DNA of 64,000 bases from Chionoecetes opilio (Eukaryota > Arthropoda > Malacostraca > Decapoda > Majidae). Position numbers and translations under genes: made by a program. Position 1 is the stretch's first letter. Every line of letters starts with the position of its first letter. Positions 11,939 through 23,960 of the stretch are shown here, piece after piece. The stretch lies in assembly GCA_016584305.1 (NCBI GenBank), contig JACEEZ010013932.1:1-64000 (forward strand), read 5' to 3'. The notes under the pieces were generated by a model. The model saw nothing but the letters and a program-made list of their open reading frames with translations, was not told the origin of the DNA and did no database searches.

Positions 11939-14525
11939 CAGTGATTCCCAACCGGGGTTCCGCGGAACCCTGGGGTTCCGCCGACCATCACCAGGGGTTC
12001 CGCGAAAAACCGTAAAATAATGATGTGCTATTACAAAATGACAGTGATCTTAATTCATAATTCATAATACCTACTCAACAACACGTCACAAACACTTTCC
12101 AGACACCAACATACTCGTACGTTTTCAGTCAGTACAATGTATATTGTAATGAGAGCAAATAATATGCATAGAATTAGGAAAAAATTAGTGTTATTGCCGG
12201 TGCGGGATACGCCATTCATTTCTACTCCGCAAGTTTGGCGACACAGGGGTTGGGTAGGAGGGTGACGCAACCCCGTACGAGTATCATACGTGTCACGATC
12301 CCCAACCCAGCCGTTCACACATCTTCCTTCAGTCAGTTTTTGAGCAGCGCAACCGAGTGAAACGTTGTGTTAATTAATCTCACCAGTTAATATTAGTTTG
12401 ATACGGATTTTAAAGACTGAAGCATGTTAAATATTTGAAAAGAAAGCATGTCAGTGGAGAGGAGGACAGTGACGAAGAATCACAAATACCACAGCCAAGA
12501 TACGAGTAAAGGAAAAGTGAGTGATGTTAAAAAAAAATCGCCTTTACAATGACAGTTATCTGGCCTGGCTTTACATGGACTGGAGAAGAAAACTGTCCAC
12601 TTCCTTTGTGCATTGTATGTGGGAAAAAGCTCGCTAACACAGCTATGGTCCCAGCCAAGTTAACGCGACACTTAACTACTCACAGCCACTTATCAAATAA
12701 AACCGTGGATTATTTTCGAAGACTTGGATTCACAGCAGAAACAAAGAAAAGTGTTTGTAAAGAAGGTAACCATCATGATAAGCCCAAGAAGCAAGCTATT
12801 TAGTGGCTGAGCTAGTTGCTAAGAAAATGAAGTCACACTATTGCAGAAAGCCTAATAATGCCTGCTTGCAAAATAATTGTCAGAACAATGGTAGGTGAAG
12901 AAGCTGCAAGTGAATTAAGCAAGGTTCCTGCTTCTAATAATACAATTAGTAGGCGTGTGGAAGACCTGTCCAACAATATTTCTGGTATTTTGTCTGAAAT
13001 ACTGCAAATTAACAACTTTTTTCTCCAAGTAGATGAGACAAATGATATAACTGGTAAAGCTCAGCTGCAGGCATTTGTACGATTTGAAAATGAAGGTGAA
13101 ATAAGGAAAAATTATTTTTGCTGTAAAGAACTGCCAGAAAACTACCAAAGGCCACGATATTTTCAATATCTTGTCTTCTTACCTGGAATCTTGTGGTTTG
13201 TCATGGAACCGATGCGTTGGAATCTGCACTGATGGTGCTCCCCTCAATGATTGGCTCAGTACAAGGCTTTGTATCACGCGTGAAAGAAAAAAACCTGAAG
13301 TCATAACAACTCACTGCTTTCTCCACCGAGAAGTTCTGGTTTCAAAAAAAACTATGGGGGTGAATTTAAAACAAGTCCTTGATATAACTGTGAACATGGT
13401 CAACTTTATAAAGCAGCGCCCTCTGAAGTCTCGCATATTTGCAAGGTTGTGTGTGAAAACATGCAAAAGATCACGTGACGCTTCTCCAGCACACAGAGGC
13501 TCGATGCTTTCGAGAGGTAAAGTTTTGACCAAGGGTATTCGAGCTGCGACAGGAACTGCTGCATTTCTTCAAAGAGAATAATAAATCCAGTTTATGTGAA
13601 TGTCTTGAATCTACAAACTGGCAAATGAAACTAACATATTTAGCAGATATTTATCAGCATTTAAATAACTTGAACACCAGCATGCAGGGTGCGAAGGAAA
13701 GCATTCTGACTTCCACAGACAAACTTCTTGCATTTAAGAATAAACTCGCTGTTTGGAAAAAGCACCTTTCAAGAGGAAACATCGAAATGTTTCCACTCCT
13801 ACTTCCCAAACTCAAACTCAGACTGAATATGAAAATGTCATTCCATTAATTACAAGTCATTTGGGATTTACTGTCAGAAAAACTTCATAATAGTACTTCC
13901 CCTCCTTGTCATCAGATACGTATGACTGGGTGTGAGAAACCCCTTCACTGAGTTCTCACCAAGTACAGAAAAACCTACTTAGTCTGCAAGAAGAGGAAGA
14001 AACTGAGTGAACTACAGTGCGATCGAACCTTGGAAAATTAAATTTAATGAAGTATCACTTGACAAGTTTTGGATTTCAGCCCAAAACAAAGAGTACCCTG
14101 TCCCTCTCAGTAAAAGCATTGGATGTTTTACTCCAGTTTTCAACTTCTTTCCTCTGTGAACAAGCTTTCTCATGCCGACCGTCATTAAAAGCAAATCAAG
14201 AAATCGTCTTCTGTCGGTCGAGGAAAGAACTGCGTGTGTGTCTCAAAATTCGGCCAAGAATTCACAGATACGCAAAGAGAAAAAAAGCCCAAGTGTTACA
14301 CTGAAGGTAAGTCATAACATTATTGACTTATTAGTGTGAACTCTCATGACATGAAAAATAATTTTATATTATATATATATATATAATATTTAATATATAT
14401 ATAAAATTATATATATAATATATATATTATATATATATATATATCATATATATATAAAGTTATTATAGGGGTTCCTTGGAATATGAAAATAACAGGGTTC
14501 CTCAAAGGGTAAAGGTGGATCACTG
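11939..14525 (+). mobile_element. Full-length degenerate hAT transposon (ZBED5/SCAND3-like)
   Basis: A 2587-bp element with hAT-type terminal inverted repeats. The left end reads CAGTGATTCCCAACCGGGG and the right end, reverse-complemented, CAGTGATCCACCTTTACCC. It is flanked by a perfect 8-bp target duplication, ACTTAGAA (11931-11938 and 14526-14533). GGGTTCC-type subterminal motifs recur near both ends. The interior carries a dead transposase gene (12549-14304) and an AT-rich block with TATATA palindromes at 14365-14455. Boundaries are well supported; the interior has many indels and stops. Confidence 0.95.
12549..14304 (+). pseudogene. hAT transposase pseudogene with BED zinc finger
   Basis: The order of blocks matches hAT transposases of the ZBED5/SCAND3/GTF2IRD2 group. 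A BED-type zinc finger (CIVCGKKLANTAMVPAKL then RHLTTHSHLS) lies at 12620-12700. The RNase H-like core starts around 13020-13090 with FLQVDETNDI (first catalytic Asp region) and continues with CVGICTDGAPL near 13210 (second Asp) and TTHCFLHREVL near 13300-13335. The C-terminal hAT dimerisation region (ALDVLLQFSTSFLCEQAFS) is near 14120-14170. At least five frame breaks are visible, so it is non-functional. When active, the protein would excise and reinsert the element. It is not a domesticated gene, because the termini and target duplication surround it. Confidence 0.9.
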
Positions 14526-14611
14526 ACTTAGAAGCTTCATTACTTGCACGTATTCATCCTTTATACATAGGGGAAAAAATAGCTAGCTCGAGTTGCGGTG
14601 GAGATTAAACA

Positions 14612-14662
14612 TTGAGAGAGAGAGAGAGAGGAGAGGGGAGAGAGAGAGAGAGAGAGAGAGAG
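14612..14662. repeat. (GA)n microsatellite
   Basis: GA repeats with GGGG interruptions. The surrounding 14534-16700 stretch contains simple repeats and pyrimidine-rich DNA (15055-15260) but no gene I can support. Confidence 0.9.
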
Positions 14663-15398
14663 TTATAAGGATCCCCCATAGTACGTAGCTATATTAAAAA
14701 ATAAGTCATTTTCTTCGTGTTCTCAAGGTCATCAGAGGCCCACAACCGCGTCAGGAAGGTGCTCGAAGAGGGTCTCAAGAACACTCTCTTCACGCTTACA
14801 TGCGAGATATCCTCCAATGGAACTCAGGTGAAGAGGATTACCTATATATATCCTTTTGTTTATGCAGTGATTGTATGGTGAGGGAGGACGGGCGGGGCGG
14901 GGCGGGGTGGGTGGGAAGCAGAGGGGGAAGGGGGACACAAGCAGCTGTAACAATGGACAGCTTCCTCTTAGCTGTAAAAATCTATAGTTTAAGTGTCAAG
15001 AAGCCCACTTAGTTGCCTCTCTTGGGACGTCAGCCGCGCCTGCCTCGCATTCTCTGTATATCTCCTTCCCGTCTCCTCCCTCTCCTTCCCCTCCCCCTCG
15101 TCCTCCACCTCTCACTTCGACTCCCTTCTCCCTCCCACCTCCTCCATCCACTCCTTTTCCACCCTCCTCGTTCTTCGTCTACTTAAGTATCCCTCCTCCT
15201 CCCTCCCTTCCACTCCTTCACACCCTCGCCTCGTCTCTCGTCTAACACTTCTTCGTTCGTTTTGCAATTATTCATTTGTAACGTACGCTTTTCTCTCACG
15301 ATTACCTGTACGGTAGTAGGAAGGAAGAGGAAGAAAGAGAGAGGAGGAGGAAGAAGAGGGGGGCAATAACAAACTTCTCCCTTACACAAACAAAAGAA

Positions 15399-15443
<45 letters not shown>

Positions 15444-15455
15444 AAGAGAGAGAAG

Positions 15456-15497
<42 letters not shown>

Positions 15498-15508
15498 AAA
15501 AAAAAAAA
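15399..15508. repeat. (GA)n microsatellite with A tract
   Basis: About 95 bases of GA repeats with AAGAG interruptions followed by about 15 A. Long Ser/Leu or Glu/Arg frames are artefacts. Confidence 0.95.
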
Positions 15509-16700
15509 TCTAATACTGTACAAATATTCTTACAGCAAAAAATGTAGAAAAAAGTGGATAAATATAATCAATCTTGCCTATTACAATTTTACTCTGCGCC
15601 CCCCCCCCCCCTGCCCCTCCCCCCAAATAGAGGTAAATGTGCCCACAGCATATCAAACGTAGGTAAATAATTAAGAGTATTGCAAGTAACATTGTGATAA
15701 TAACTTTGGAAAGGCGAGAGAGAGAGAAGAAGAGAGAAGAGAAGAGAGGTCAATTTGTTCTTCGGTGTAAACGCACTTTAGCAATCTATAATTAGCTCTT
15801 TGTACCCAACTACATGAACCTTGTTGCTCGTATCTGGATTGTAGTAGGATTCGAAGGGGATGGAAAAAGAGAGAGAGGGAGTTAAGGATCGAGACAAGAG
15901 CAGATATGGGAAGAAGTGGGAGAAAAGGAAGAATAGAAGAGAGTTCCTTTGTTTGCGTTCATTCTCTTTTTTCCCTGTTTGATTTATATATATTTTACGA
16001 ATAAGTTCTCCTATTTGTCAATCAAGCTTATCTGATGTGAAGAGAAACCGTGAAGTGAGACGCGAGGAAAGAGGTGATAAAGACATTGAACACGTGAGGC
16101 AGAGGAATGGAGATCGTTTAAGAAAATAATGAAGAATATATCTATTTTCAACACAGTTCTAGTGTATATATTGAAAAGTTACTCGTTGTCTTCTCCTCTC
16201 ACCTGGGTCTTCTCTGCCAGCCTTCTTTTCTCCCTCACTCCTTCCTTCCCTTCCTCCATATATTTTCTTGGACAATACAATGCATTCCTACTTTTCTTTC
16301 AGCTCTCCATCCCCCCACAATACCCACCCATCCTTTAGAAATAGTAACACCGGACACCCCTTACCCCCCCTACCACCACTCCCCCATTCCAGGTAATCAA
16401 TTCTGAGGTTGAAATGGTAAGGACTTAGAGGTGACGACATACATACACACACTCACACATTCACCTTCACTTTTCCCTCTTTCATTTGTTCAGCCTCGCG
16501 TCCTTGACATTCCAATGGATCAATAACCTGCTTCATTATAACACAGGAGGTGGCCACCCAGGGGCCGTGGCTGCAATACACACACATTTCTTGTCAATTA
16601 ATACAATATTTTTTTTTAAAGTGGTGCACTACATTCCCTGGCGACAGTGTATGACAATGCACACCACCTTCATTGCATGTTTCATTAATTCGCACGAGTT
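15509..16700. other. No gene seen
   Basis: Mixed AT-rich and purine-rich sequence, with a C run at 15600-15611 and small GAGA clusters at 15716-15750. Frames of 60-98 residues here are low-complexity and show no family resemblance. Confidence 0.5.
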
Positions 16701-16704
16701 TCAC

Positions 16705-16708
<4 letters not shown>

Positions 16709-16744
<36 letters not shown>

Positions 16745-16752
16745 ACACACAC
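16709..16752. repeat. (CA)n microsatellite
   Basis: About 20 CA units with one CACC break, just upstream of LINE C. Confidence 0.95.
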
Positions 16753-17274
16753 AAAACAAAAGGGAAATCTAGTAAGAGATAGGGTAGACAAAAGAAATTT
16801 GTCATCATTTTTGGTTTGAAGGAAAATGTGCTCCCCAAAAGAAAAACTAAGAGAAGAGGAAAAAAAAGAAAGTGTCAAAAGAAATATTTAAAGTAGTAGA
16901 CGAAAATCAGTGATAGAAGAAGAAATAAAAAGAGATACATAGTTAGGCAAATATGAAGAGGAAGGGCCCGCCCCTTAAAAGTTAAGTTTAGGTCACAAAA
17001 TACAGCACTAGATATATTGTCTAAGGCATGGAAACTGCAAAGACAGAAGAATATAAGAAAATATGGATAAGAAAAGATATGAATGAGGAAGAAAGAGCTA
17101 GATTGAATGTACTGTTTAAAGAAGCAAAGAAAAAAAACGAATTGAGAACGGTTGAGGAAAACTGAAATTCTATTGGAGAGTTTTAGACCAAAAACTGAAG
17201 AAGTGGTATCTAAAAGAGAAAGAATAAGAGAAGACAGTTCAAAGGAAAATGAAAAAGGATGGCAGGTATCGTAC

Positions 17275-17950
17275 ACAAATATAAATGGGCTAGTGTCAAC
17301 ATTAACAGAAGTAAACGATTACCTGAGAGCCAAGAAACCAGACATATTGGGTTTAATAGAAAACGAAGCTGAGTGATTCTGAGGATGTGCCAGTTGGGGA
17401 GGGTCAATATAAAGTATGGAGGCGAAACAGAAATCAGAAAAAGGGAGGTGGTGTAATGGTGTTAACAAGAAAGGATATGGTAGTAGGAAATGTGGAGAAA
17501 GGAAAAAGGAATGGCCGAGGTGTTGAAGGTAGAGTTGGTGATGAAAAAAGGAAGAATAAGAGATTTAGTACTCGTAAAACGTTCCACCTAAGACAACTTC
17601 CTGGGAAGAGAAGAGTATGGAGACATGATAAGAGACACAAGCAAATGTTTAAAAAATACGATGGAAAATTGTGAGAACATAATTTTGATGCGAGATTTTA
17701 ACTGCAAAGAAGTTTGCTGGGAAGAATGGTATACTGAAGGAGATAACTCATGGGGTGGTACATTGTTGGATTTGGTATGAATAACATCATGACTCAGTAG
17801 ATTAAAGAGAACTCAAGATTCAGAGGTAGCGAAGAACCATCAAGACTAGACCTACTATTGACAAAAGAACTGGAAGTAATTAGTAAAGTAAATTATCAGT
17901 GCCCACTTGGAAAGAGCGACCATGTACTTATTGAATTTGAAATAAATGAT
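17275..17950 (+). pseudogene. LINE C endonuclease remnant
   Basis: Visible endonuclease blocks are SYTNINGLVSTLTEVNDYL (about 17272-17325), KKPDILGLIENEAE (17332-17373), GGGVMVLTRKDMV (about 17445-17485), a MRDFNCKEVCWEEW stretch (about 17688-17732, the GDFN-type catalytic site with Gly changed to Arg) and PLGKSDHVLIEFEI (about 17903-17944, the Asp-His box). They lie in different frames with stops between. The enzyme would have nicked target DNA. Confidence 0.75.
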
Positions 17951-18531
17951 AGCAAAAAAGAGGGGAGAAGAGAAGAACACAAGAAAGGAAGATACAATTA
18001 TGGAAAATCAGACTTTTGACGGATTAAGAACATTTTCGGAGAAGACAGACTGGAGTAATTTCCATGCAGCAAGGACCAGAAAAAATGGGATGAGTTCATC
18101 CGAATTTACACCGAAGGAATAAATAATTATGGGTTCCAAAGATAGTTATCAGAGAAAAGAAAAAAAATGAATGGTTTTAACAGAAAATGTGAATTAGCAA
18201 GACTAGAAATAGAAAAAACATGGAATAGTTGGAGGAAAAAAGGAGGTATCAACCTTTGGGAGAAGTACAAAAACAACTATGAATGAATATGTAAGAATCC
18301 GAAGAGAAGAAGAAAGTAACTATGAGAGGAATATAATAGAAAAATGTAAGAACGAACCGAAACTTTTCTATAGATATAATTAATGGAAAAATTAAAACAA
18401 AGAAGGAATAGATAAGCTGAAGGTAGAAGGCATAGTGTATGAAGATGCATTACAACAGGCCCAGGTGATGAATAAGTGCTTACAGACTGTATTTACAAGA
18501 GAAAGGGAATTTAAAAACGAAAAATATAATA

Positions 18532-19272
18532 CAGGGATGTCAACAAGAAAAGAAAAAAAACTCTTGAAATAAAATAATAGGGCGACCAACTCATCCGAGC
18601 GCAGCGAGGCTGACCGAGCGTAACGAGGGAATCTCCCAGCTAGGGGTTCGGCCCCCGAAGATTTTTTGTAAATTTCATGCTCTGAGAGAGCTTCTGAGAG
18701 GTCCTTGGTTATATCTATAATAATTTTATGTCTCAATTTTGTCTGTTTTTGTGTCCACAATTTGTGTATATGTTTTACATATATAGGTATATCAGGATCA
18801 TGAACTTAAATTGTGAAATGTATATGAACTATTAACCATTTTGACATGATAAATGAAATATTAACACTATTTCCGTTGGAAAAGTAATAACAACAACAAA
18901 ATATTTGTCCTTTATATTAGTCAACTTTATCAATTATTAATCTATTATATCGCTATCAAATACAGCTCAAATATGATTTGATGACCAACTTCGAATTATT
19001 GACTAATCCATATCAAATAAGGCTCACTATAACTATAATCATGATAATAACATGCACACACAATGAATAGTAAACTTTTATTCATATTGCCAATAACATG
19101 TACATAACAAATACATATCTCACAACATATCATATGTAATGACCCCCTATGTAACACCCCTACCCCCCCCCCCCCTAAATTTTTAACCCGAATCTACACG
19201 ATTCACAGAAATGACCCAGCTGGCAATAAAATACTCGGAAATCCGCGAATCCGCGGAAAATTGACATCCCTG
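18532..19272. mobile_element. hAT-like MITE nested in LINE C
   Basis: The ends are a perfect 12-bp inverted repeat, CAGGGATGTCAA, at 18532-18543 and (reverse) 19261-19272. CAGGG-type ends suggest hAT. The expected 8-bp target duplication is weak (ATATAATA left, ATATGCAA right). The LINE C reading resumes after it. The interior includes a GAGCGCAGCGAGGCTGACCG block near 18597 and a C run at 19164-19176. It has no coding capacity. Confidence 0.75.
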
Positions 19273-19294
19273 ATATGCAAAAGAATATATAATG

Positions 19295-19770
19295 GAAGAC
19301 ATAAAAGTAGACGTAATAGAAGTAAAAAGGCTAATGGAAAGTCAAGATGTGGCAGTGATTTGGTCACCACATAAAAAGAAGGGAATAAGGAAGATTGAGA
19401 GAATACAAAGGGCAGCCAAAAAAATGGTCCAAGCCTGAGAGATTTACCATTGAGGAAAGATTTTCAAGACTAAAAACTCCCAACTCTTGAAAAAAGAAGA
19501 AAAAAGGGGGAATTTATAGCAGTTATGAGCATCAAGGGGTTGGGAAAAAAAATTTATAGAGAAGATCTGTTTGTGGGGACGAAAAAAGTGAAGAGGCATG
19601 AAAAAAATGAAAAGGACAAATGCAAAAAGGACAAAAAAAAATACAGCTTCCCGTATAGAAGCATAAAAAGCCTGGAACAACCTTTGATGCAAAGTGATTA
19701 ATGCAAAAAAAGTTTTCAGGACTTCAAAGGAAAAACGGGATAAATAGTTTTGGAAAGGGACAGTACGAGC
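19295..19770 (+). pseudogene. LINE C post-RT C-terminal remnant
   Basis: Begins with the RT entry helix (EVKRLMESQDV) and then reads VIWSPHKKKGIRKIERIQRA, the region that normally follows the YADD domain by some 200 residues, so several hundred bases of RT are missing. Downstream are frames for a REDLFVG-like block and YSFPYRSIKAWNNL near 19640-19680. This marks an internal deletion, not just truncation. Confidence 0.7.
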
Positions 19771-19799
19771 TAGCTCTTTCCTGTAGTTACAACTAGGGA

Positions 19800-20740
19800 A
19801 AATATACACATGCTATACCATACGTCCTATGCAAACCCCTTTTCATTATCATCAACCCCCCAAATCTTTACTTCCCATCTTTTGTTTTGCCCCCCCCCCC
19901 AATTCCTCTTTTGTCCCATCCACCCCGCACTCACACCCAAAACGGCTCGACGCAGCCCAAAGGTTTCTTCAGACTCAAGTTCGGGGAGAAAGGTACCCTC
20001 GAAAATAAAGAAATTTTGGGAAGACAAAAAGTAATTTACAAATCTTTATAATAAAGTTCCTAGAGTTTGTCAACTATATTTTCTTTTTCCCTTTTTGTTT
20101 AGGAAATGCAGTTAGTTTCTGATGAGAATACTAAACTGCCTTGATTTAATACTGAGGATTTTTCCTAACAAACATAAGTCAACCACACTTTTCTGGGGGG
20201 GGGGAGGGGAAAAAAAAGGAGTCTTTCGAATTTTACCACGCAAACAAAAATTCCCCTTTGCGTCTATTGGTGTTTTGGGTTTTTCCAATGGGCGGGACCC
20301 CCTAACCTCGTCGTCTGGTTCTTTCCATTATTGAAGCAAGTGTTGTGGCCCCCCGCAGGTGATAACTCTTCTGCGCCCCTTTTAACAAAAAGAGGTTATA
20401 GCAAACTAAAAATCAATGAGTCATAGTTTTTTTTAAGATCAAACCTATAACTTCTTTTTTTTTAAACCAGAGGAAACTTCGTTTAAGAACAATAATGTTA
20501 ACAAAAAAATCAGTTGCACTGTATTAAAAAATAAAGACTAAAAGTATAATTATATTATAAAAACAGGTTTCCCCTACATTTAGCAAAAAAGTTAGGGTTT
20601 TAAAATTTTTGAAAAAAAAGCTTTAACAAATCTTAGCGGGAAACAGGTATTTCCCCAAAGCTTAGGGTGACGGCCAAGGGCCCTCGCATCACCGGGCACA
20701 GCTACCCTACATCCTGCTAGGACCAAACAGCAGGATTTTA
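19800..20740. other. No gene seen; abnormal homopolymer content
   Basis: About 940 bases with many C, G, A and T runs (for example about 9 G near 20197 and 10 C near 19890). No coding family is recognised. See the finding on base-call quality for 19.5-24.8 kb. Confidence 0.5.
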
Positions 20741-20744
20741 AAAA

Positions 20745-21145
20745 AGGTTGTTTCGGTCCCTAACAAAGCACAGACAAAGGGATAAAGCCTCTTGGTCCCA
20801 ACACAGAAAGCCCCACACGGGGATAAAGCCATTTTGGGTCCCTAACACAGCACAGACCACGGGGGAAAAGCCATCTTGGCCCCTAACAAGCACAGACAAC
20901 AGGGATAACCATCTTGGCCCCTACACAGCACAACACACGGGAAAAAGCATCTGGTCCAAAACAAGCACAGAACGGGAAAAACTTTCTTATTCCCTAAACA
21001 CAGCAAAACAGCAAGGAAAAAACTGTTGCATGCCTTTAAACCAGCAAGACACCGGGAAAAAATGTCTTATGCCCCTTTCACAGCCAATAGACCAAGAAAA
21101 AACTGCATGTTTTTAACACAGCACAGACGGGCAGGGATAAATTGT
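20745..21145 (+). repeat. Degenerate minisatellite, unit about 45 bp
   Basis: About nine diverged copies of a unit reading approximately CCCTAACACAGCACAGACA followed by ACGGGGATAAAGCCATCTTGG. Spacing is about 40-50 bases and each copy varies by small indels. It is translated in several frames as Thr/Gln/Lys-rich peptides, which I regard as incidental. Confidence 0.8.
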
Positions 21146-21879
21146 CTCTCACCGGCCCTTCCTCAGTGCCTCCGCCAAGCCTTCCATGCTGGGCCACAAA
21201 AACGATATGTGAAAAATAAACTTTCATTAAAACCCAGGTTAAAGATCTAGCCTTTTTTTTCTTTATGGAATGGTTGAGTGGGTTTGAACGTGGCTTTTTC
21301 ATTACTCTGGTCCTGACGACTACCACTTAAACCAACGTTGGGTATTTCAAAAATAAAAAAAAACAGTAGTTTTCCTGATTTTCCCCAGATTGGGGTTTAT
21401 TTGATAAATGTTTTAACTCCACCTGTCAGCCACTTTAGGGGGGTCCTTAAAAACAAAAGTTGGAATTTTTTTGTTCCTAACCGGGAATTTTTTTTACCAT
21501 TCAAGGGGAAAATCACCCTGAAATTTTTTTTAGGAATTCGGCTGGGGAAGATGTTGCACACATCCCCGATTTTTCCCCTCGTGCTCGTTCGACTGGTCTG
21601 GTTTTTTTGGAACATCCCTTTTCCCCTCCTATTTTCCAATTTTTCCTTCCAAATTTCGATTCTATTGTCACAAATTAAATTTTTCTAAACTATTCTCCTT
21701 TCTTTTTCATTTGATATGGCGACTGGGGCAAAGATTTTCTTTTTTTTCCCCAAACGGAGGAATTGGCTCCAACTCCCTTCCAACAGAGAGGTTTCTCGGG
21801 TCGTTCTCCACCGTTACAGCTCAAAAAGATGCTCTCCGCGATGTCACGCGGGCCTGACCCCCATGGTGGCTCGTTTTGG

Positions 21880-23960
21880 GTTTGCGCGGCCCCAAATGAT
21901 CCGAAAAGAAAAACTTGTCACCAAGATTGAGAAGCCCTCCATCGGGAGTACGAGCTCCTCAAGAAAGGTCGCTATCGGCGATCGGAGGCTCAAATCTCGA
22001 AAAAAAAAGGTTTTTGAGGTCTTCTCGAAAAACCTCTTCGACGTGGCACACGGGAATGCCTGCCCATGATAAACCAACCGGGGGACAAGATTCCCCCGCC
22101 CCGGGGCCCGGGACGTCGAGGAGGATGGGGGGGCGTCATTCCGTCCTTGCGCCAGAGAGAGGCAATCTCTTCGTTTGGGAAAAGGCCCGCTGCTTTTCCG
22201 CCCGCAAAAAAGAAGAGGCTGCGTTTCCCTCATCTGTGGCGCAGCTCGGTCCTCGCCGTCGTCCAGCTCAACACTTCAGCTGTTGTCTCAGATGAAGAAT
22301 ACGGGCTTTTGGGGAGCGAGTCCTGCGAAGGGCGAAACGGGCCCGAAAACACGTCTCTCCAGCACTGGCGGCCACGCTGGATCAAACCAAGCTGACCGAT
22401 GTTCCGCAAATACTGCTGACTGAACCCACTTTTGCCTAGGCCGAACGTCGAAGAGCTAAAACTCAACCGTTTCCCCCTCCGACCCCAACGCTTAAAACAT
22501 CGTGCGGCCATGGCCTCAAGTAAGAGGAGTTTGGGTCGGGAACTCCGCGGTGGCCCCCGGGGATGGAAAGCTCGTGATGGACCTCCCCACGAAAGAAATG
22601 TGGCCCCCCCCCCGTCCATTTCCGGGATTTGGGGCGCCCAACGCTCGCCGTCGCCAAGTTGGGCGTGGCCGGGGGGGCATTGGGGGTCCGGTGGGGCTCG
22701 GCCCTGGAGCATGGGGATCGCGGATCAGGGATCCCGGGTGTCCTTCGACACCACGGCATCCAACACCGGCCGCAGAAAAACGGGGGCCCGTTCCTCATCG
22801 AACGAAAAAGGGGAAAGCCTGCTGCATTTCGCCTGTCGTCCCAATCCTGGGCTGGGGGTACATGCGGTGTTTTGTTCCGTGTTTTGGGTGTTCCTCATCG
22901 CCCGAGATCTGTCTTTAAACCCTTTTAAACCTCATGGGAGGCTCGACCAGAGGACTTTGGCACGGGGGAACATGGTGGAGGAATGGGGACTGTTCTAGAG
23001 GGGGGTCAGGATGAGGCTTTCGATTGACTCTTTAATCCCTTTAAGAGGTGAGGACCTTTGCGATGACTACCGGGGAATTGGTCAAACTTGTCATCTTTTC
23101 CTCGGGGGTGCCCCCCCCGTGGGGAAATTTGATTCCCTTTCTTGGAGCAATGCACCAGGCCAATGGGTTCAAATCCCTACCCTTCAAGTTTGGATTTCCC
23201 CGGGCCAGTTCCCCTTGAGAAAAGGAGAGCGTGGACTCCAGCGTTGTGCCTCTTCGCGTCCGGTCTACCAAAGGGCCGGATTGAGGCTTCTTTCTCGGGT
23301 TTAAACCCCTCGACTCGACCTGAACTCAAAGGCCCCGGCACCTACCAAGATGACCCTGAGACGGAGACGTCGCGCTGTCGAAACTGTAAGCCTCTGTGGT
23401 ACTGTCAGAAGAACTGGTTGGGCTGTCCTTCTTCGCTCCGATTTTTCCTGCGAGACTAAAAAAAGCCATGGGTTTCGGGCCCCACGACGAGAGGAATTTG
23501 ACGGAGAGGAAACGGCTCCCCCAAAAGAGCACGTTCCCAAAAAATCGGTCGGATCTCCACCTGAAGATTTGTCAGGGACTTTCTCTCCACTTCTTCCCGG
23601 GAAACACACCCGGGTGAGGCCTTCCTCGACTGCCCCCCGGACTCGTGGCGATGGACGAGGGGTTCCGCGGGCCTCTCAGATCGTCCGGAACCTCGCTGTG
23701 GTGAATGCCAGCGAAAGAGGGGTTCGCTCTCCAAAGAGTTTAAAGGATCCCCCACAAAGGATGAGGACAGTTCATTCCCCCTTTAAATGGTGGGGGGACC
23801 ACCGAAGGGCCCTTTCCCCCCCCGCGGAGCGCCCCTGGCCCACACAGGCCCCCGTGAGGAGCCCCCAAGCACGATACCCCCCCCTTTGGCGGTAATACCC
23901 AATGAGGGGGGGCCTGGAGCCAGGGCCAGGGGGAAATTTGGGGGAGCTGTGCAACATCTT
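21880..23960 (+). pseudogene. Unnamed arthropod RNase H-like transposase family, copy 1 (wrecked)
   Basis: The plus strand carries, spread over all three frames, blocks of a repeat-associated arthropod protein family usually left as 'uncharacterized protein'. In order these are a KRKTCHQDREAL-type Cys/His start (about 21905), a basic helix with LFDVAHGNA (22035-22065), VEELKLNRFPLRPQRLKHRA near 22445-22505, WGIADQGSRVSFDTTASNTG near 22720-22780 (likely first catalytic Asp), LLHFACR near 22820-22840, and ASERGVRSPK near 23710-23735. The second, better copy lies at 44800-46516. Frames shift every 50-150 bases, mostly at G, C or A runs, so either the gene is very old or the bases are poorly called. 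Function as a DDE-type transposase is inferred from layout, not proven. Confidence 0.6.

Larger units (their letters stand above)
16980..19800 (+). mobile_element. Internally deleted LINE (LINE C)
   Basis: A plus-strand non-LTR element. The end of a charged ORF1-like protein is at 17030-17200 (EEERARLNVLFKEAKKKNEL), endonuclease blocks at 17275-17950, the pre-RT linker at 18000-18530, and the C-terminal post-RT region at 19350-19760. The RT core with motif A and YADD is absent: the frame passes from VKRLMESQDV straight to AVIWSPHKKKGIRKIERIQR at about 19352. A MITE (18532-19272) sits in the linker. Multiple stops and frameshifts make it dead. The ends are approximate. Confidence 0.75.

Noticed and set aside
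22230..22998. Long frames of 160 and 188 residues in 22.2-23.0 kb as separate genes
   Set aside because: They overlap blocks of the unnamed transposase family seen in shifting frames; no separate family match.
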